DNA of 64,000 nt from Caulobacter sp. 17J80-11 (GTDB lineage Bacteria; Pseudomonadota; Alphaproteobacteria; Caulobacterales; Caulobacteraceae), in assembly GCF_014349105.1 (NCBI RefSeq), contig NZ_JACSJI010000010.1, positions 1-64,000 on the forward strand, in the 5' to 3' direction. Below are positions 28,052 through 35,179 of this stretch, one piece after another. The notes below the pieces were generated by a model. The model was not told the origin of the DNA. It saw only the letters and a list, made by a program, of their open reading frames with translations, and did not search any database. A program made the translations under genes and the position numbers. The number at the start of each line of letters is the position of its first letter. The first letter of the stretch is position 1.

Positions 28052-29308
28052 ATGTCCTCGAAGGACACAACCGTCCGCCATCGTCGACTGACCCAGTCCG
28101 AGGCGGACGAGATCTGCGCCAAGCACGACCGCCTGTGGACCGCCCGCCTGGGCGGCGCGCGGGCCGTGTTCTCGTGGACCGACATTTCCGGCCTGAAATT
28201 GGCCGGCCGCAACCTGTCCGACGCCGACTTCACCGCCACCATCATGGTCGACACCGACCTGACCGGGGCCAAGCTCGACCAGGCCAACCTGTTCGGCGCC
28301 GACATGCAGGGCGCCAAGCTGGCCGGGGCCAGCCTGCGCCGCGCCGACCTGCGCGGGGCCTGCCTGCGCGGCGCCGACCTGACCGCCGCGGACCTGTTCG
28401 AAGCCGACCTGCGCGAAGGCACCATCGCGGCGGCCGACAAGCAGCTGGGCCTGCGCATCCTGGAGCCGACCAACCGCGCGGCCGAGGCGCAGGGCGCGAG
28501 CCTGGTCGGGGCCAACCTGGAGCGCTCCAAGCTGTCGGGCGTGATCGCCATCAAGGCCGACTTCAGCGACGCGGTCATGAAGGACTGCAAGCTGGTGCGC
28601 GCCAACCTCAAGCAGGCGAATCTGAAGGGGGTCGACCTGGCGGGCGCCGACCTGTCGGGCGCGGACTTCTCGGGCGCGGACCTGTCGGACGCGGTGCTGG
28701 TCGGGGCCAAGACCACCCTATGGAGGGCCGACGGGGCCAACATGGAGGGCGTGCTGACCGACAAGCCGGTCGGCCAACCGGTGGACGCCCTGCCCTACGA
28801 CGAGATGCTGCGCGCCCACGCCCTGTGGTGCGAGACCGGCGGGCGCGAGGGCAAGCCGTCGATGTTCAACAACGCCGACCTGCGGGCGCTGAAGTCGGTG
28901 CGCGGCCTGAACCTGACGGCGCTGTCGGCCAAGGGCGCGGTGTTCTACGGCCTGGACATGGAAGGCGTGCAGCTGCAAGGCGCCCACCTGGAGGACGCCG
29001 ACCTGCGCGGCTGCAACCTGCGGCGCGCCGACCTGCGCGGGGCGCGGCTGGCGCGCGCCAAGCTGTCCGGATCGGACCTGCGCGACGCACACCTGGGCCC
29101 GCTGCTGATCTCCCAGGACCGGCTGCTGCCGGCTGACCTGACCGGCGCGAACCTGAAGGGGGCGGACTTCTCCGGCGCCGACCTCCGCCGGGCCCAGATG
29201 GCCGGCACGGACCTCAGCCGCGGCAAGTTCACCGGCGCGCAACTGCGCGGCGCCGACCTGACCGGCGCCGTCCGTCACGGCGTGCGCGACCTCAACGAGC
29301 TGGACTGA
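28052..29308 (+). CDS. Pentapeptide-repeat protein
   Basis: A 418-residue protein composed largely of A(D/N)LxX pentapeptide repeats in blocks (e.g. GADMQGAKLAGASLRRADL and AGADLSGADFSGADLSDAVL), which fold as a right-handed square beta-helix. Three non-repeat interruptions are visible (N-terminal ~45 residues; ~128-150; ~225-285). No signal peptide. The family includes DNA-gyrase mimics, but that role is not shown here. The start ATG follows a long structured leader. Confidence 0.9.
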   Translation: MSSKDTTVRHRRLTQSEADEICAKHDRLWTARLGGARAVFSWTDISGLKLAGRNLSDADFTATIMVDTDLTGAKLDQANLFGADMQGAKLAGASLRRADLRGACLRGADLTAADLFEADLREGTIAAADKQLGLRILEPTNRAAEAQGASLVGANLERSKLSGVIAIKADFSDAVMKDCKLVRANLKQANLKGVDLAGADLSGADFSGADLSDAVLVGAKTTLWRADGANMEGVLTDKPVGQPVDALPYDEMLRAHALWCETGGREGKPSMFNNADLRALKSVRGLNLTALSAKGAVFYGLDMEGVQLQGAHLEDADLRGCNLRRADLRGARLARAKLSGSDLRDAHLGPLLISQDRLLPADLTGANLKGADFSGADLRRAQMAGTDLSRGKFTGAQLRGADLTGAVRHGVRDLNELD

Positions 29309-29323
29309 ACCCAGACACGAAAA

Positions 29324-29357
29324 CGGGCGGCGCGAGGTCCGCGCCGCCCGAAGTTTT
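29324..29357. terminator. Bidirectional terminator between the pentapeptide gene and hsp20
   Basis: Perfect 11-bp stem CGGGCGGCGCG/CGCGCCGCCCG with a 5-base loop. It is followed by AAGTTTT on plus and preceded by AAAA (TTTT on minus), so it can serve both convergent genes. Confidence 0.85.
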
Positions 29358-29386
29358 CGGAGGGAAGAAGAGAGAGAGGGAAGGCG

Positions 29387-29851
29387 TCAGGCCGCGGCGG
29401 CCTCGCCCTCGATCAGGCCGGTCGGCCCTTGGGTGGAGATCTCGACCCGGCGCGGCTTCAGGGCTTCCGGCAGCTCCCGCTTCAGCGAGATCGACAGCAG
29501 GCCGTCCTTCAGCTGGGCGTCGGTGACCACCACGTAGTCGGCCAGCTGGAAGCGGCGCTCGAAGTCGCGCTCGGCCAGGCCGCGGTGGAGGTAGCGTCGC
29601 TCGGCGTCGTCGTTGGCGCTTTTGCGCCCCTGGACGGTCAGCAGGTGCTCCTTGACCTCGACGTTCAGCTCTTCGGGCTTGAAGCCGGCGACCGCCAGTT
29701 CGATCCGGTAGGCGTTCTCGCCGATCGTCTCGATGTTGTAGGGCGGCCAGTTGGTCGGGCTTTCGGTCTTGGCCGCCTGTTCCAGCAGGCTGGCGAGGCG
29801 GTCGAAGCCGACCACGGAACGGTAGAGGGGAGCGAAATCATAGGAACGCAT
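29387..29851 (-). CDS. Small heat-shock protein, Hsp20/IbpA family
   Basis: A 154-residue class A alpha-crystallin-type chaperone that holds unfolding proteins. The N-terminus MRSYDFAPLYRSVVGFDRL, the NIETIGENAYRIELAVAGF strand block and RGLAERDFERRFQLADYV are typical of alphaproteobacterial IbpA-like proteins. The ATG at 29851 follows GGAGG. The leader can form a hairpin over the ribosome site (see the leader entry), as in ROSE-regulated genes of related bacteria. Confidence 0.95.
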   Translation of the reverse strand: MRSYDFAPLYRSVVGFDRLASLLEQAAKTESPTNWPPYNIETIGENAYRIELAVAGFKPEELNVEVKEHLLTVQGRKSANDDAERRYLHRGLAERDFERRFQLADYVVVTDAQLKDGLLSISLKRELPEALKPRRVEISTQGPTGLIEGEAAAA

Positions 29852-29930
29852 CACGGCATCCTCCTGCATCAGCAAGGTTGCGGACGCCCCGCGGCTTGCC
29901 CGGGGCGCTTGGGGTTGAAACCGCACGGCC
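29852..29930 (-). promoter_or_regulatory. Candidate ROSE-like RNA thermometer in the hsp20 leader
   Basis: On the minus strand the leader has a strong hairpin CGCCCCG/CGGGGCG (29885-29907), then CTTGC-TGAT-GCAGG (29863-29876) whose right arm covers half of the AGGAGG ribosome site. It also contains the TTGCT sequence expected upstream of the ribosome site in ROSE elements. This architecture (stable stems, then a weak site-masking stem) is that of ROSE thermometers known for small heat-shock genes. Confidence 0.5.
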
Positions 29931-30087
29931 CGATCTCGGCCCCGGGCGGTCTGAAGGCCCTAAGTTCGGCGCCTTCGTACATTCAGTTAGGAAGCGCGGC
30001 GGAGGCCGCAAGGGGCGTCGCCGAAGCTTCACGCGAAACCGCTTGCCAGCCCCCCGTACGCGCCTAGGCTGTCGTCACGCCCGCTCG

Positions 30088-30133
30088 GGCGCGTTCCGCA
30101 AAAGTGGATCCGGTTTTGCGATCAGAACGCGCT
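30088..30133. repeat. Dispersed hairpin repeat, family A copy 2
   Basis: Palindromic element matching 18365-18410 in 44 of 46 positions, with inner arms CGCAAAA/TTTTGCG and loop GTGGATCCGG. It ends 34 bases ahead of the ATG of the first exported methyltransferase-like gene, so it will lie in or next to that gene's leader. Confidence 0.88.
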
Positions 30134-30166
30134 CGAGCTTTTCAAACAGGCTCTGGAGGAACCCCG

Positions 30167-31021
30167 ATGGTCCGCTCCGCCGCGCTTCTCGCCGCCGCCT
30201 TCGTCGTCGCTGCCGCCACCCCGGCCCTGGCTGCGTCCGCCGCCGCGGCGGCCCGGGCGTCCGCGCCGCGCTTCGAGGAGGACGCCGCGCTGACGGCCGC
30301 TGTGGCCGACCCGGCCCGCTCCGACGCGCACAAGGCCCGCGACGCCTTCCGCCACCCTTACGAGAGCCTGACCTTCTGGGGCCTGACCCCGGGCATGACG
30401 GTGATCGAGATCCAGCCGGGCGGCGAAGCCTGGTGGACCGAGATCCTGGCCCCCTACGCCAAGGCGACGGGCGGGACCTATCTGGGCGCCTACAACGACC
30501 TGGCCAGCCCCAACATGACCGACGCCGGCCGCAAGGCGCGGGCCGACTTCGAGGCGAAGTTCGGGGTCAAGGCGGTGAACTTCGGCTCGGTCTCGGGCGT
30601 GGGCGTCCAGCCGAGCTCCGCCGACATGGTCCTGGTCGCGCGCGCCTTCCACAACTGGGCCCAGCAGGGCTCGACCGACCAGTTCATGGCCGCCTTCTTC
30701 AAGGCCTTGAAGCCGGGCGGCGTGCTCGCCGTCGAACAACACCGCGCGCCCGAAGGCTCTGATCCGATGGCCGGCAACGGCTACGTGCCGGAGAGCTATG
30801 TGATCGAGGCGGCCAAGAAGGCCGGCTTCGTGCTGGAGGCCCGCAGCGACCTGAACGCCAACCCCAAGGACACCCGCGACCACCCGTTCGGGGTCTGGAC
30901 CCTGCCGCCCGTGCGACGCACCGCCGAGGACGGGCGCACCCTCACCGACGCCGAGCGCGCGCACTTCGACGCGATCGGCGAGAGCGACCGCATGACGCTG
31001 CGATTCCGCAAGCCTGCGTGA
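30167..31021 (+). CDS. Exported methyltransferase-like protein, paralogue 1
   Basis: A 284-residue protein of the COG4798-type predicted methyltransferases. It starts with a Sec signal peptide (MVRSAALLAAAFVVAAATPALA) after a strong GGAGGA site. The class I-like motif is GMTVIEIQPGGEAWWTEIL; PG replaces the usual GxGxG loop, and the post-motif ALKPGGVLAVEQHRA is present. The C-terminus GESDRMTLRFRKPA is almost identical to that of the following gene. Export argues against ordinary use of cytoplasmic SAM; the true activity is unknown. Confidence 0.82.
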   Translation: MVRSAALLAAAFVVAAATPALAASAAAAARASAPRFEEDAALTAAVADPARSDAHKARDAFRHPYESLTFWGLTPGMTVIEIQPGGEAWWTEILAPYAKATGGTYLGAYNDLASPNMTDAGRKARADFEAKFGVKAVNFGSVSGVGVQPSSADMVLVARAFHNWAQQGSTDQFMAAFFKALKPGGVLAVEQHRAPEGSDPMAGNGYVPESYVIEAAKKAGFVLEARSDLNANPKDTRDHPFGVWTLPPVRRTAEDGRTLTDAERAHFDAIGESDRMTLRFRKPA

Positions 31022-31114
31022 GGTTCGCGGCTTTGACCGAGGCGGCGGAGCGGTTTACACGCATAGGGGTCGAGGCGCCGGCTCGGGGGACCGTCGCGTC
31101 GTACGGGGGTTGTG

Positions 31115-32011
31115 ATGTCTGAGTTGTCGCCCTGGGCGTCTCGTCGAGGGGTGATCGCGGGAGTTTCGGCCTTGGTCCTGGCCGGTTGCCGCCGCGAACC
31201 CGAGAAGAAGGCCCCGGCCAAGCAAGCGCCGGCGGGTCCGCCCGAGGGCTCGCTTGAATGGGCGGTGGCGGGCGCCTGGCGCTCGCCCAGCGACCGCGCG
31301 CGCGACGCCTGGCGTCACCCCAAGGAAACCCTCGAATTCTTCGGCCTCGCCCCGGGCCAGACCGTGGTCGAGTTCTGGCCGGGCGCCGGCTGGTGGACCG
31401 AGATCCTCGCCCCCTACCTGGCCCGCAACAAGGGCACGCTCTACGCCGCCAACTTCCAGGTCGGCGCGGGCGCCGAGCCGGCCCAGGTCGAGATCGTCGA
31501 CCGCTTCCGCAAGCGGTTCGGCTCCGACAAGAAGCTCTACGGCGAAGTGAAGATGACCGAGTTCGGCCCGACCAGCGGGCCGGTCGTGCCGGCCGGGACG
31601 GCCGACCTGGTCATGTTCATGCGCAACCTGCACAACTGGATGGCCGCCGGCATCGCCGAAAAGGCCTTCGCCGACGCCTTCGCCGCGCTGAAGCCCGGCG
31701 GCGTCCTTGGAATCGAGCAGCATCGCGCCGACATCGGAGGCACCCAGGATTCGGCCGCGACCAGCGGCTACGTTCAGGAGCCCTACGTGAAACAGCTTGC
31801 GGCCGAGGCGGGTTTCGCCTTCGTGGCCTCCAGCGAAGTCAACGCCAACCCCAAGGACACGAAGGATCACCCCTTCGGCGTCTGGACCTTGCCGCCGCAG
31901 CGCCTCACCGCGCCGCGGGGGCAACCCGCCAACCCCGCCTTCGACCGGTCGAAGTACGACGCGATCGGCGAAAGCGACCGCATGACGCTCAAATTCAGGA
32001 AGCCCGCGTGA
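31115..32011 (+). CDS. Exported methyltransferase-like protein, paralogue 2 (Tat/lipoprotein type signal)
   Basis: A 298-residue paralogue of the preceding gene, sharing the WWTEILAPY core, NANPKDTKDHPFGVWTLPP and GESDRMTLKFRKPA. The N-terminus differs: SRRGVIAGVSALVLAGC combines a twin-arginine-like motif with a lipobox, suggesting a membrane-anchored periplasmic lipoprotein. Motif I is TVVEFWPGAGWWTEIL. GTG directly upstream of the ATG is an alternative start. Its stop overlaps the GTG of the hydrolase gene, so the pair and the hydrolase are probably one transcript. Confidence 0.82.
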   Translation: MSELSPWASRRGVIAGVSALVLAGCRREPEKKAPAKQAPAGPPEGSLEWAVAGAWRSPSDRARDAWRHPKETLEFFGLAPGQTVVEFWPGAGWWTEILAPYLARNKGTLYAANFQVGAGAEPAQVEIVDRFRKRFGSDKKLYGEVKMTEFGPTSGPVVPAGTADLVMFMRNLHNWMAAGIAEKAFADAFAALKPGGVLGIEQHRADIGGTQDSAATSGYVQEPYVKQLAAEAGFAFVASSEVNANPKDTKDHPFGVWTLPPQRLTAPRGQPANPAFDRSKYDAIGESDRMTLKFRKPA

Positions 32012-33069
32012 ACCGCGTCGCCGCCTTCGCCGCCAATGCGCCCCTGATGTCGATCCCCGGGGCTTCCGCGCCCGCCGGGGGGATCGGCGAATGGTGTCGG
32101 GGCGCCGGCGGGCTTCGCCTGCGCGCCGCCTTCTGGCTGCCCCAGGGCACGCCGCGCGGCACCGTGGTGCTGAGCCCCGGCCGCACCGAGCCGATCGAGA
32201 AGTACTACGAAGTCATCGGCGACTTCCTGGACCGCGACTTCGCCGTCCTGGCCCACGACTGGCGCGGCCAGGGCCTGTCCGCCCGCCTGCTGCCCGACCG
32301 GCTGAAGGGCCACGCCCGCGCGGTCGAGGAGTACCTGGACGACTATTCGCGGCTGCTCGACACCTTCGAGACCCGCATGCCCCAGCCGTGGATCATGGTC
32401 GGCCACTCCATGGGCGGCTGTCTCAACCTGCTCAGCCTGATGGCCGGCGAGACCCGTTTCGCCTCGGCCCTGCTGTCCAGCCCGATGCTGCGGCTGAAGA
32501 CCGGCAAGCGGTCGATGTGGTCGGTGCGCTTCGCGGCGCGCTGGAACGTGCGCCACGGCAAGGCCGGCGAGTACGTGCTGGACGACTATGACGATCCGTT
32601 CGAGCACACCTTCGAAAAGGACGGCCTGACCAGCGACCGCGCGCGCTACGAGCGCTGGCGCGAGCAGCTGTACGCCTGCCCGCACCTGGCGGTCGGCGGC
32701 ATCACCTGGGGCTGGCTGGCCTTCGCGGTCGACGCCGGCGAACGGGTGATGAAGCCCAAGGTGCTGAAGCGGGTGAAGACCCCGGTGACCATCGTCCAGG
32801 GCGGCGACGACGCGCGCGTCTGGAAGACGGCCGCCCGCTGGGTCGCCAAGCGCCTGCCGCGCGGCAAGTACGTGGAGGTCACGGCCGCAAAGCACGAAGT
32901 GCTGATGGAGGTCGACGAGCGTCGCTGGCCGTTCTTCCGCGAGTTCGACGACCTGGCCGAACAGCTGGCGCCCCGCGAGGAGTACGCGCCCCAGGCCGAG
33001 GCTTACCCGACGCCTGAGGCCGACGGCTTCGAGACGCCCGCCCCGGCGGTCATTTCGCCGAGCGCCTGA
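32008..33069 (+). CDS. Lysophospholipase-like alpha/beta hydrolase
   Basis: A 353-residue serine hydrolase of the PldB/monoacylglycerol-lipase group. Nucleophile elbow GHSMGGC, acid in VQGGDDARV and histidine in TAAKHEVLMEVD are visible, along with LAHDWRGQGLS. No clear signal peptide. The GTG start at 32008 overlaps the stop of the methyltransferase-like gene. A C-terminal ~30-residue acidic/proline tail follows the fold. The last 20 bases overlap the convergent IMPase gene. Confidence 0.88.
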   Translation: MNRVAAFAANAPLMSIPGASAPAGGIGEWCRGAGGLRLRAAFWLPQGTPRGTVVLSPGRTEPIEKYYEVIGDFLDRDFAVLAHDWRGQGLSARLLPDRLKGHARAVEEYLDDYSRLLDTFETRMPQPWIMVGHSMGGCLNLLSLMAGETRFASALLSSPMLRLKTGKRSMWSVRFAARWNVRHGKAGEYVLDDYDDPFEHTFEKDGLTSDRARYERWREQLYACPHLAVGGITWGWLAFAVDAGERVMKPKVLKRVKTPVTIVQGGDDARVWKTAARWVAKRLPRGKYVEVTAAKHEVLMEVDERRWPFFREFDDLAEQLAPREEYAPQAEAYPTPEADGFETPAPAVISPSA

Positions 33070-33844
33070 GCGCCACCAGCGCCTCTTCAAGCGCCGCCGG
33101 ATCCCCGGCGGCGACGATCTGGCCCGTGCCGTCGACCGCCTGGCCGCGCCAGTTGGTGACGGAGCCGCCCGCGCCCTCGACCACCGGGACCAGAGCCTCG
33201 ATGTCCCACGCCTTCAGCCCCGCCTCGATGACCAGGTCGATGCGGCCCAGGGCCAGCATGGCGTAGGCGTAGGCGTCGCAGCCCAGCCGGGCCAGCCGGG
33301 CGGCCGCGCGCACCTGCGTCCAGGCGCCCAGCTCGGCGCCGTCGAACATGTCCGGGTCGGTGGTGGCGATCACCGCGTCGGTCAGCTTGGGACAGGGCCG
33401 CACCTTCAGCGCGCACTCGGCGCCGCGCGCGATCAGGCGCGAGCCTGAGGCCGTGCCGACGAACACCTCGTCCAGAACCGGTTGGGAAATGACGCCGACC
33501 ACCGGGCGTCCATGGCGGCGGAGCGCGATCAGGGTGGTCCACAGCGGCAGGCCGGCCACGAAGGCGCGCGTCCCGTCGATCGGATCCAGCACCCAGACGA
33601 ACTCGGCGTCGGGCCGGTCCTCGCCGTACTCCTCGCCGATCACGCCGTGCTCGGGGAAGCGCTCGGCGATCAGCTTGCGGATCGCCGCCTCCGAACCCCG
33701 ATCCGCCTCGGTCACCGGATCGTAGCCGCTCCCCGCCGCCTTGTTCTCGTGGCCGCAATCGGTCCGGAACAGGGGAAGGGCCACGGCGCCCGCGGCGCGC
33801 GCGAGTTCGACGGCGAAGGCTTCAAATCGGGCGAGGTCGGTCAT
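33050..33844 (-). CDS. Inositol-monophosphatase family phosphatase, probable histidinol-phosphatase
   Basis: A 264-residue Mg-dependent phosphatase. Metal-binding motifs are GEEYGEDR, WVLDPIDGTRAFVAGLPLW and the C-terminal WDIEALVPVVEGAGG. The DGTRAF version, rather than DGTxNF, is typical of HisN-type histidinol-phosphatases in actinobacteria and alphaproteobacteria; a general IMPase/CysQ role cannot be excluded. No his genes adjoin it. It overlaps the convergent hydrolase gene by 20 bases. Confidence 0.88.
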   Translation of the reverse strand: MTDLARFEAFAVELARAAGAVALPLFRTDCGHENKAAGSGYDPVTEADRGSEAAIRKLIAERFPEHGVIGEEYGEDRPDAEFVWVLDPIDGTRAFVAGLPLWTTLIALRRHGRPVVGVISQPVLDEVFVGTASGSRLIARGAECALKVRPCPKLTDAVIATTDPDMFDGAELGAWTQVRAAARLARLGCDAYAYAMLALGRIDLVIEAGLKAWDIEALVPVVEGAGGSVTNWRGQAVDGTGQIVAAGDPAALEEALVALRRSAK

Positions 33845-33874
33845 CCCGCCGGCTTAGACCATCTGCGGCCTAGA

Positions 33875-33919
33875 GCGCGATAGCCGAAAGTGGACGCCGG
33901 TTTCGGCGGCCATCGCGCT
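33875..33919. repeat. Dispersed hairpin repeat, family B copy 2
   Basis: A 45-bp element matching 10807-10851 except at two positions (A/T in the core, G/A in the right arm). It lies 31 bases upstream of the IMPase gene start, in the gap before the XRE regulator. This copy lacks the GATTC site of copy 1. Confidence 0.85.
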
Positions 33920-33933
33920 CCAACTCTAGAATC

Positions 33934-33985
33934 TAGAGCCGTCTCGTCCGCTTCGAATGACTCCAGTCGAAGCGGGAAGGCTCTA
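33934..33985. repeat. Hairpin repeat, family C, with GANTC sites
   Basis: Outer arms TAGAGCC/GGCTCTA and inner arms CGCTTCGA/TCGAAGCG enclose the loop ATGACTCCAG containing GACTC. A GAATC sits in the adjoining palindrome TCTAGAATCTAGA (33925-33937). Only one copy is in this window. GANTC is the CcrM methylation site of alphaproteobacteria. Confidence 0.65.
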
Positions 33986-34091
33986 AGGCGAACCGTCGCT
34001 TGCGCGGAGGCGGGCCTGGAGGCCGAAAGCGAGCGCATGGACCGGCGAGATTTTGCGTTTGGGGCGCCGGTCCAGCGCGCGTTCAGGGTGG

Positions 34092-34478
34092 TCAGGCGGC
34101 GGTGCCGTCGCCGGCGTTCAGCGACTTGGCCAGGTCCAGCAGCCGGCGGCGCGGACGCTCACCCAGCTGGTAGTAGGCCTGGATAAGGTCCAGCGTCTCC
34201 TTGCGCGAGTACACTTCGCCGCCCGACTTCTCGTCGTTGGCGCTCTCTCGCGAGGCGGCTTCCGCCAGGCCGTCGTAGAAGTAGCTCACCGGCGTCTCGA
34301 GCGCTTCGGCCAGTTGCCAAAGCCGCGCGGCCGAGATGCGGTTCGCGCCACACTCGTACTTCTGAATCTGCTGGAAGCGGATGCCCACGGCCAGCGCCAG
34401 CTGCTGCTGGGTCAGGCCCAGCAGGCGGCGGCGGCGGCGCAGGCGCTTGCCCAGGTGAAGATCGATGTCGGTCGCCAT
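34092..34478 (-). CDS. XRE-family transcriptional regulator (PraR/SinR-like)
   Basis: A 128-residue cytoplasmic DNA-binding protein. The HTH spans ~14-68 (LTQQQLALAVGIRFQQIQKY, then ANRISAARLWQLAEAL), as in rhizobial PraR-type regulators, with TPVSYFYDG after it. A short C-terminal helical region (LIQAYYQLGERPRRRLLDLAKSL) may mediate dimerisation. The ATG at 34478 is the natural start; the longer frame upstream is not protein-like. Targets are unknown. Confidence 0.9.
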   Translation of the reverse strand: MATDIDLHLGKRLRRRRRLLGLTQQQLALAVGIRFQQIQKYECGANRISAARLWQLAEALETPVSYFYDGLAEAASRESANDEKSGGEVYSRKETLDLIQAYYQLGERPRRRLLDLAKSLNAGDGTAA

Positions 34479-34634
34479 GCCTTTTCCCCCTGTCTCCTCG
34501 TTTCGGGGACCGTTCCGTTTCGGGACGGCTCGCCTGTCACGCGGCAAGGCTCGTGCCGGGCGGGAATTCAGCTCGCCCGGACGGCGATCGGACAGGGGGA
34601 AGCGACGAGGGCCGCCTTCATCGCGACGAGGCGA

Positions 34635-34658
34635 CGGGACGGCGCTGAGGCCGTCCCG
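34635..34658. terminator. Hairpin between the PRC-like gene and the XRE gene
   Basis: Perfect 9-bp stem CGGGACGGC/GCCGTCCCG with a 6-base loop, 26 bases after the stop of the PRC-like gene (minus). No T-run on either side, so it is a weak terminator or an mRNA-stabilising structure. The rest of the 206-base gap shows nothing clear. Confidence 0.4.
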
Positions 34659-34684
34659 GAACGCGCCGGCCCAACCTCCGCGGC

Positions 34685-35089
34685 TCAGGCTTCGCCGGGC
34701 GCCGCGGGGGCCTGGGCCTTGCGGGCCTGGTCGATCTGCTCCTTGGTCCAACCGGCCACGACGAACGGGCCCTGGACCGTGAAGCCCGCGGCCGGCAGGG
34801 CGTAGACGTCGCCGTCGCGGGTGCGGATGGCCACGCCCTTCAGCGCACCGGATTCGTCCAGCATGGCCTTGTCGACCGTGCCCAGATCGACGCCGGCGGA
34901 GTCCTTCACCGAGGCGCCGGCCTTCACGCTGTCGGCCGTCGCGGGGGTCGGGGCGGCGGTGGCGGGCGCGGCCGGCGCTTCGGCCGGCGGCGGCGGCGCC
35001 TTCGCAGCCGGCGGCATCGGCTGGGCCCACGCCGGCACGGTCAGGGCCGCGGCGCAGGCGGCGGCGATCGAGAAGGTCAAGACACGCAT
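34685..35089 (-). CDS. Periplasmic PRC-barrel-like protein
   Basis: A 134-residue protein with a Sec signal (MRVLTFSIAAACAAALTVPAWAQP), a 30-residue Pro/Ala linker, and a domain (KDSAGVDLGTVDKAMLDES, then GVAIRTRDGDVYALPAAGFT) resembling the PRC-barrel fold. ATG at 35089 follows TTGGAG; a TTG at 35101 is less likely. Function unknown; similar small exported proteins are abundant in Caulobacterales. Confidence 0.8.
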   Translation of the reverse strand: MRVLTFSIAAACAAALTVPAWAQPMPPAAKAPPPPAEAPAAPATAAPTPATADSVKAGASVKDSAGVDLGTVDKAMLDESGALKGVAIRTRDGDVYALPAAGFTVQGPFVVAGWTKEQIDQARKAQAPAAPGEA

Positions 35090-35179
35090 AGGACGCTCCA
35101 ATCTGTTCAGCCCCGGCTGGGCGAAACGCGTCGGGCGCCGATTGCGTTTCGGCTCAGCTTCCCGGCGAAGCGTCGCAGT

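Noticed and set aside
27790-28764. 324-codon minus-strand frame opposite the pentapeptide gene
   Set aside because: Repetitive Ser/Ala/Pro antisense image of the pentapeptide repeats.
34479-34684. Possible coding sequence between the XRE and PRC-like genes
   Set aside because: No frame with a ribosome site and protein-like composition; only a 9-bp hairpin is visible.
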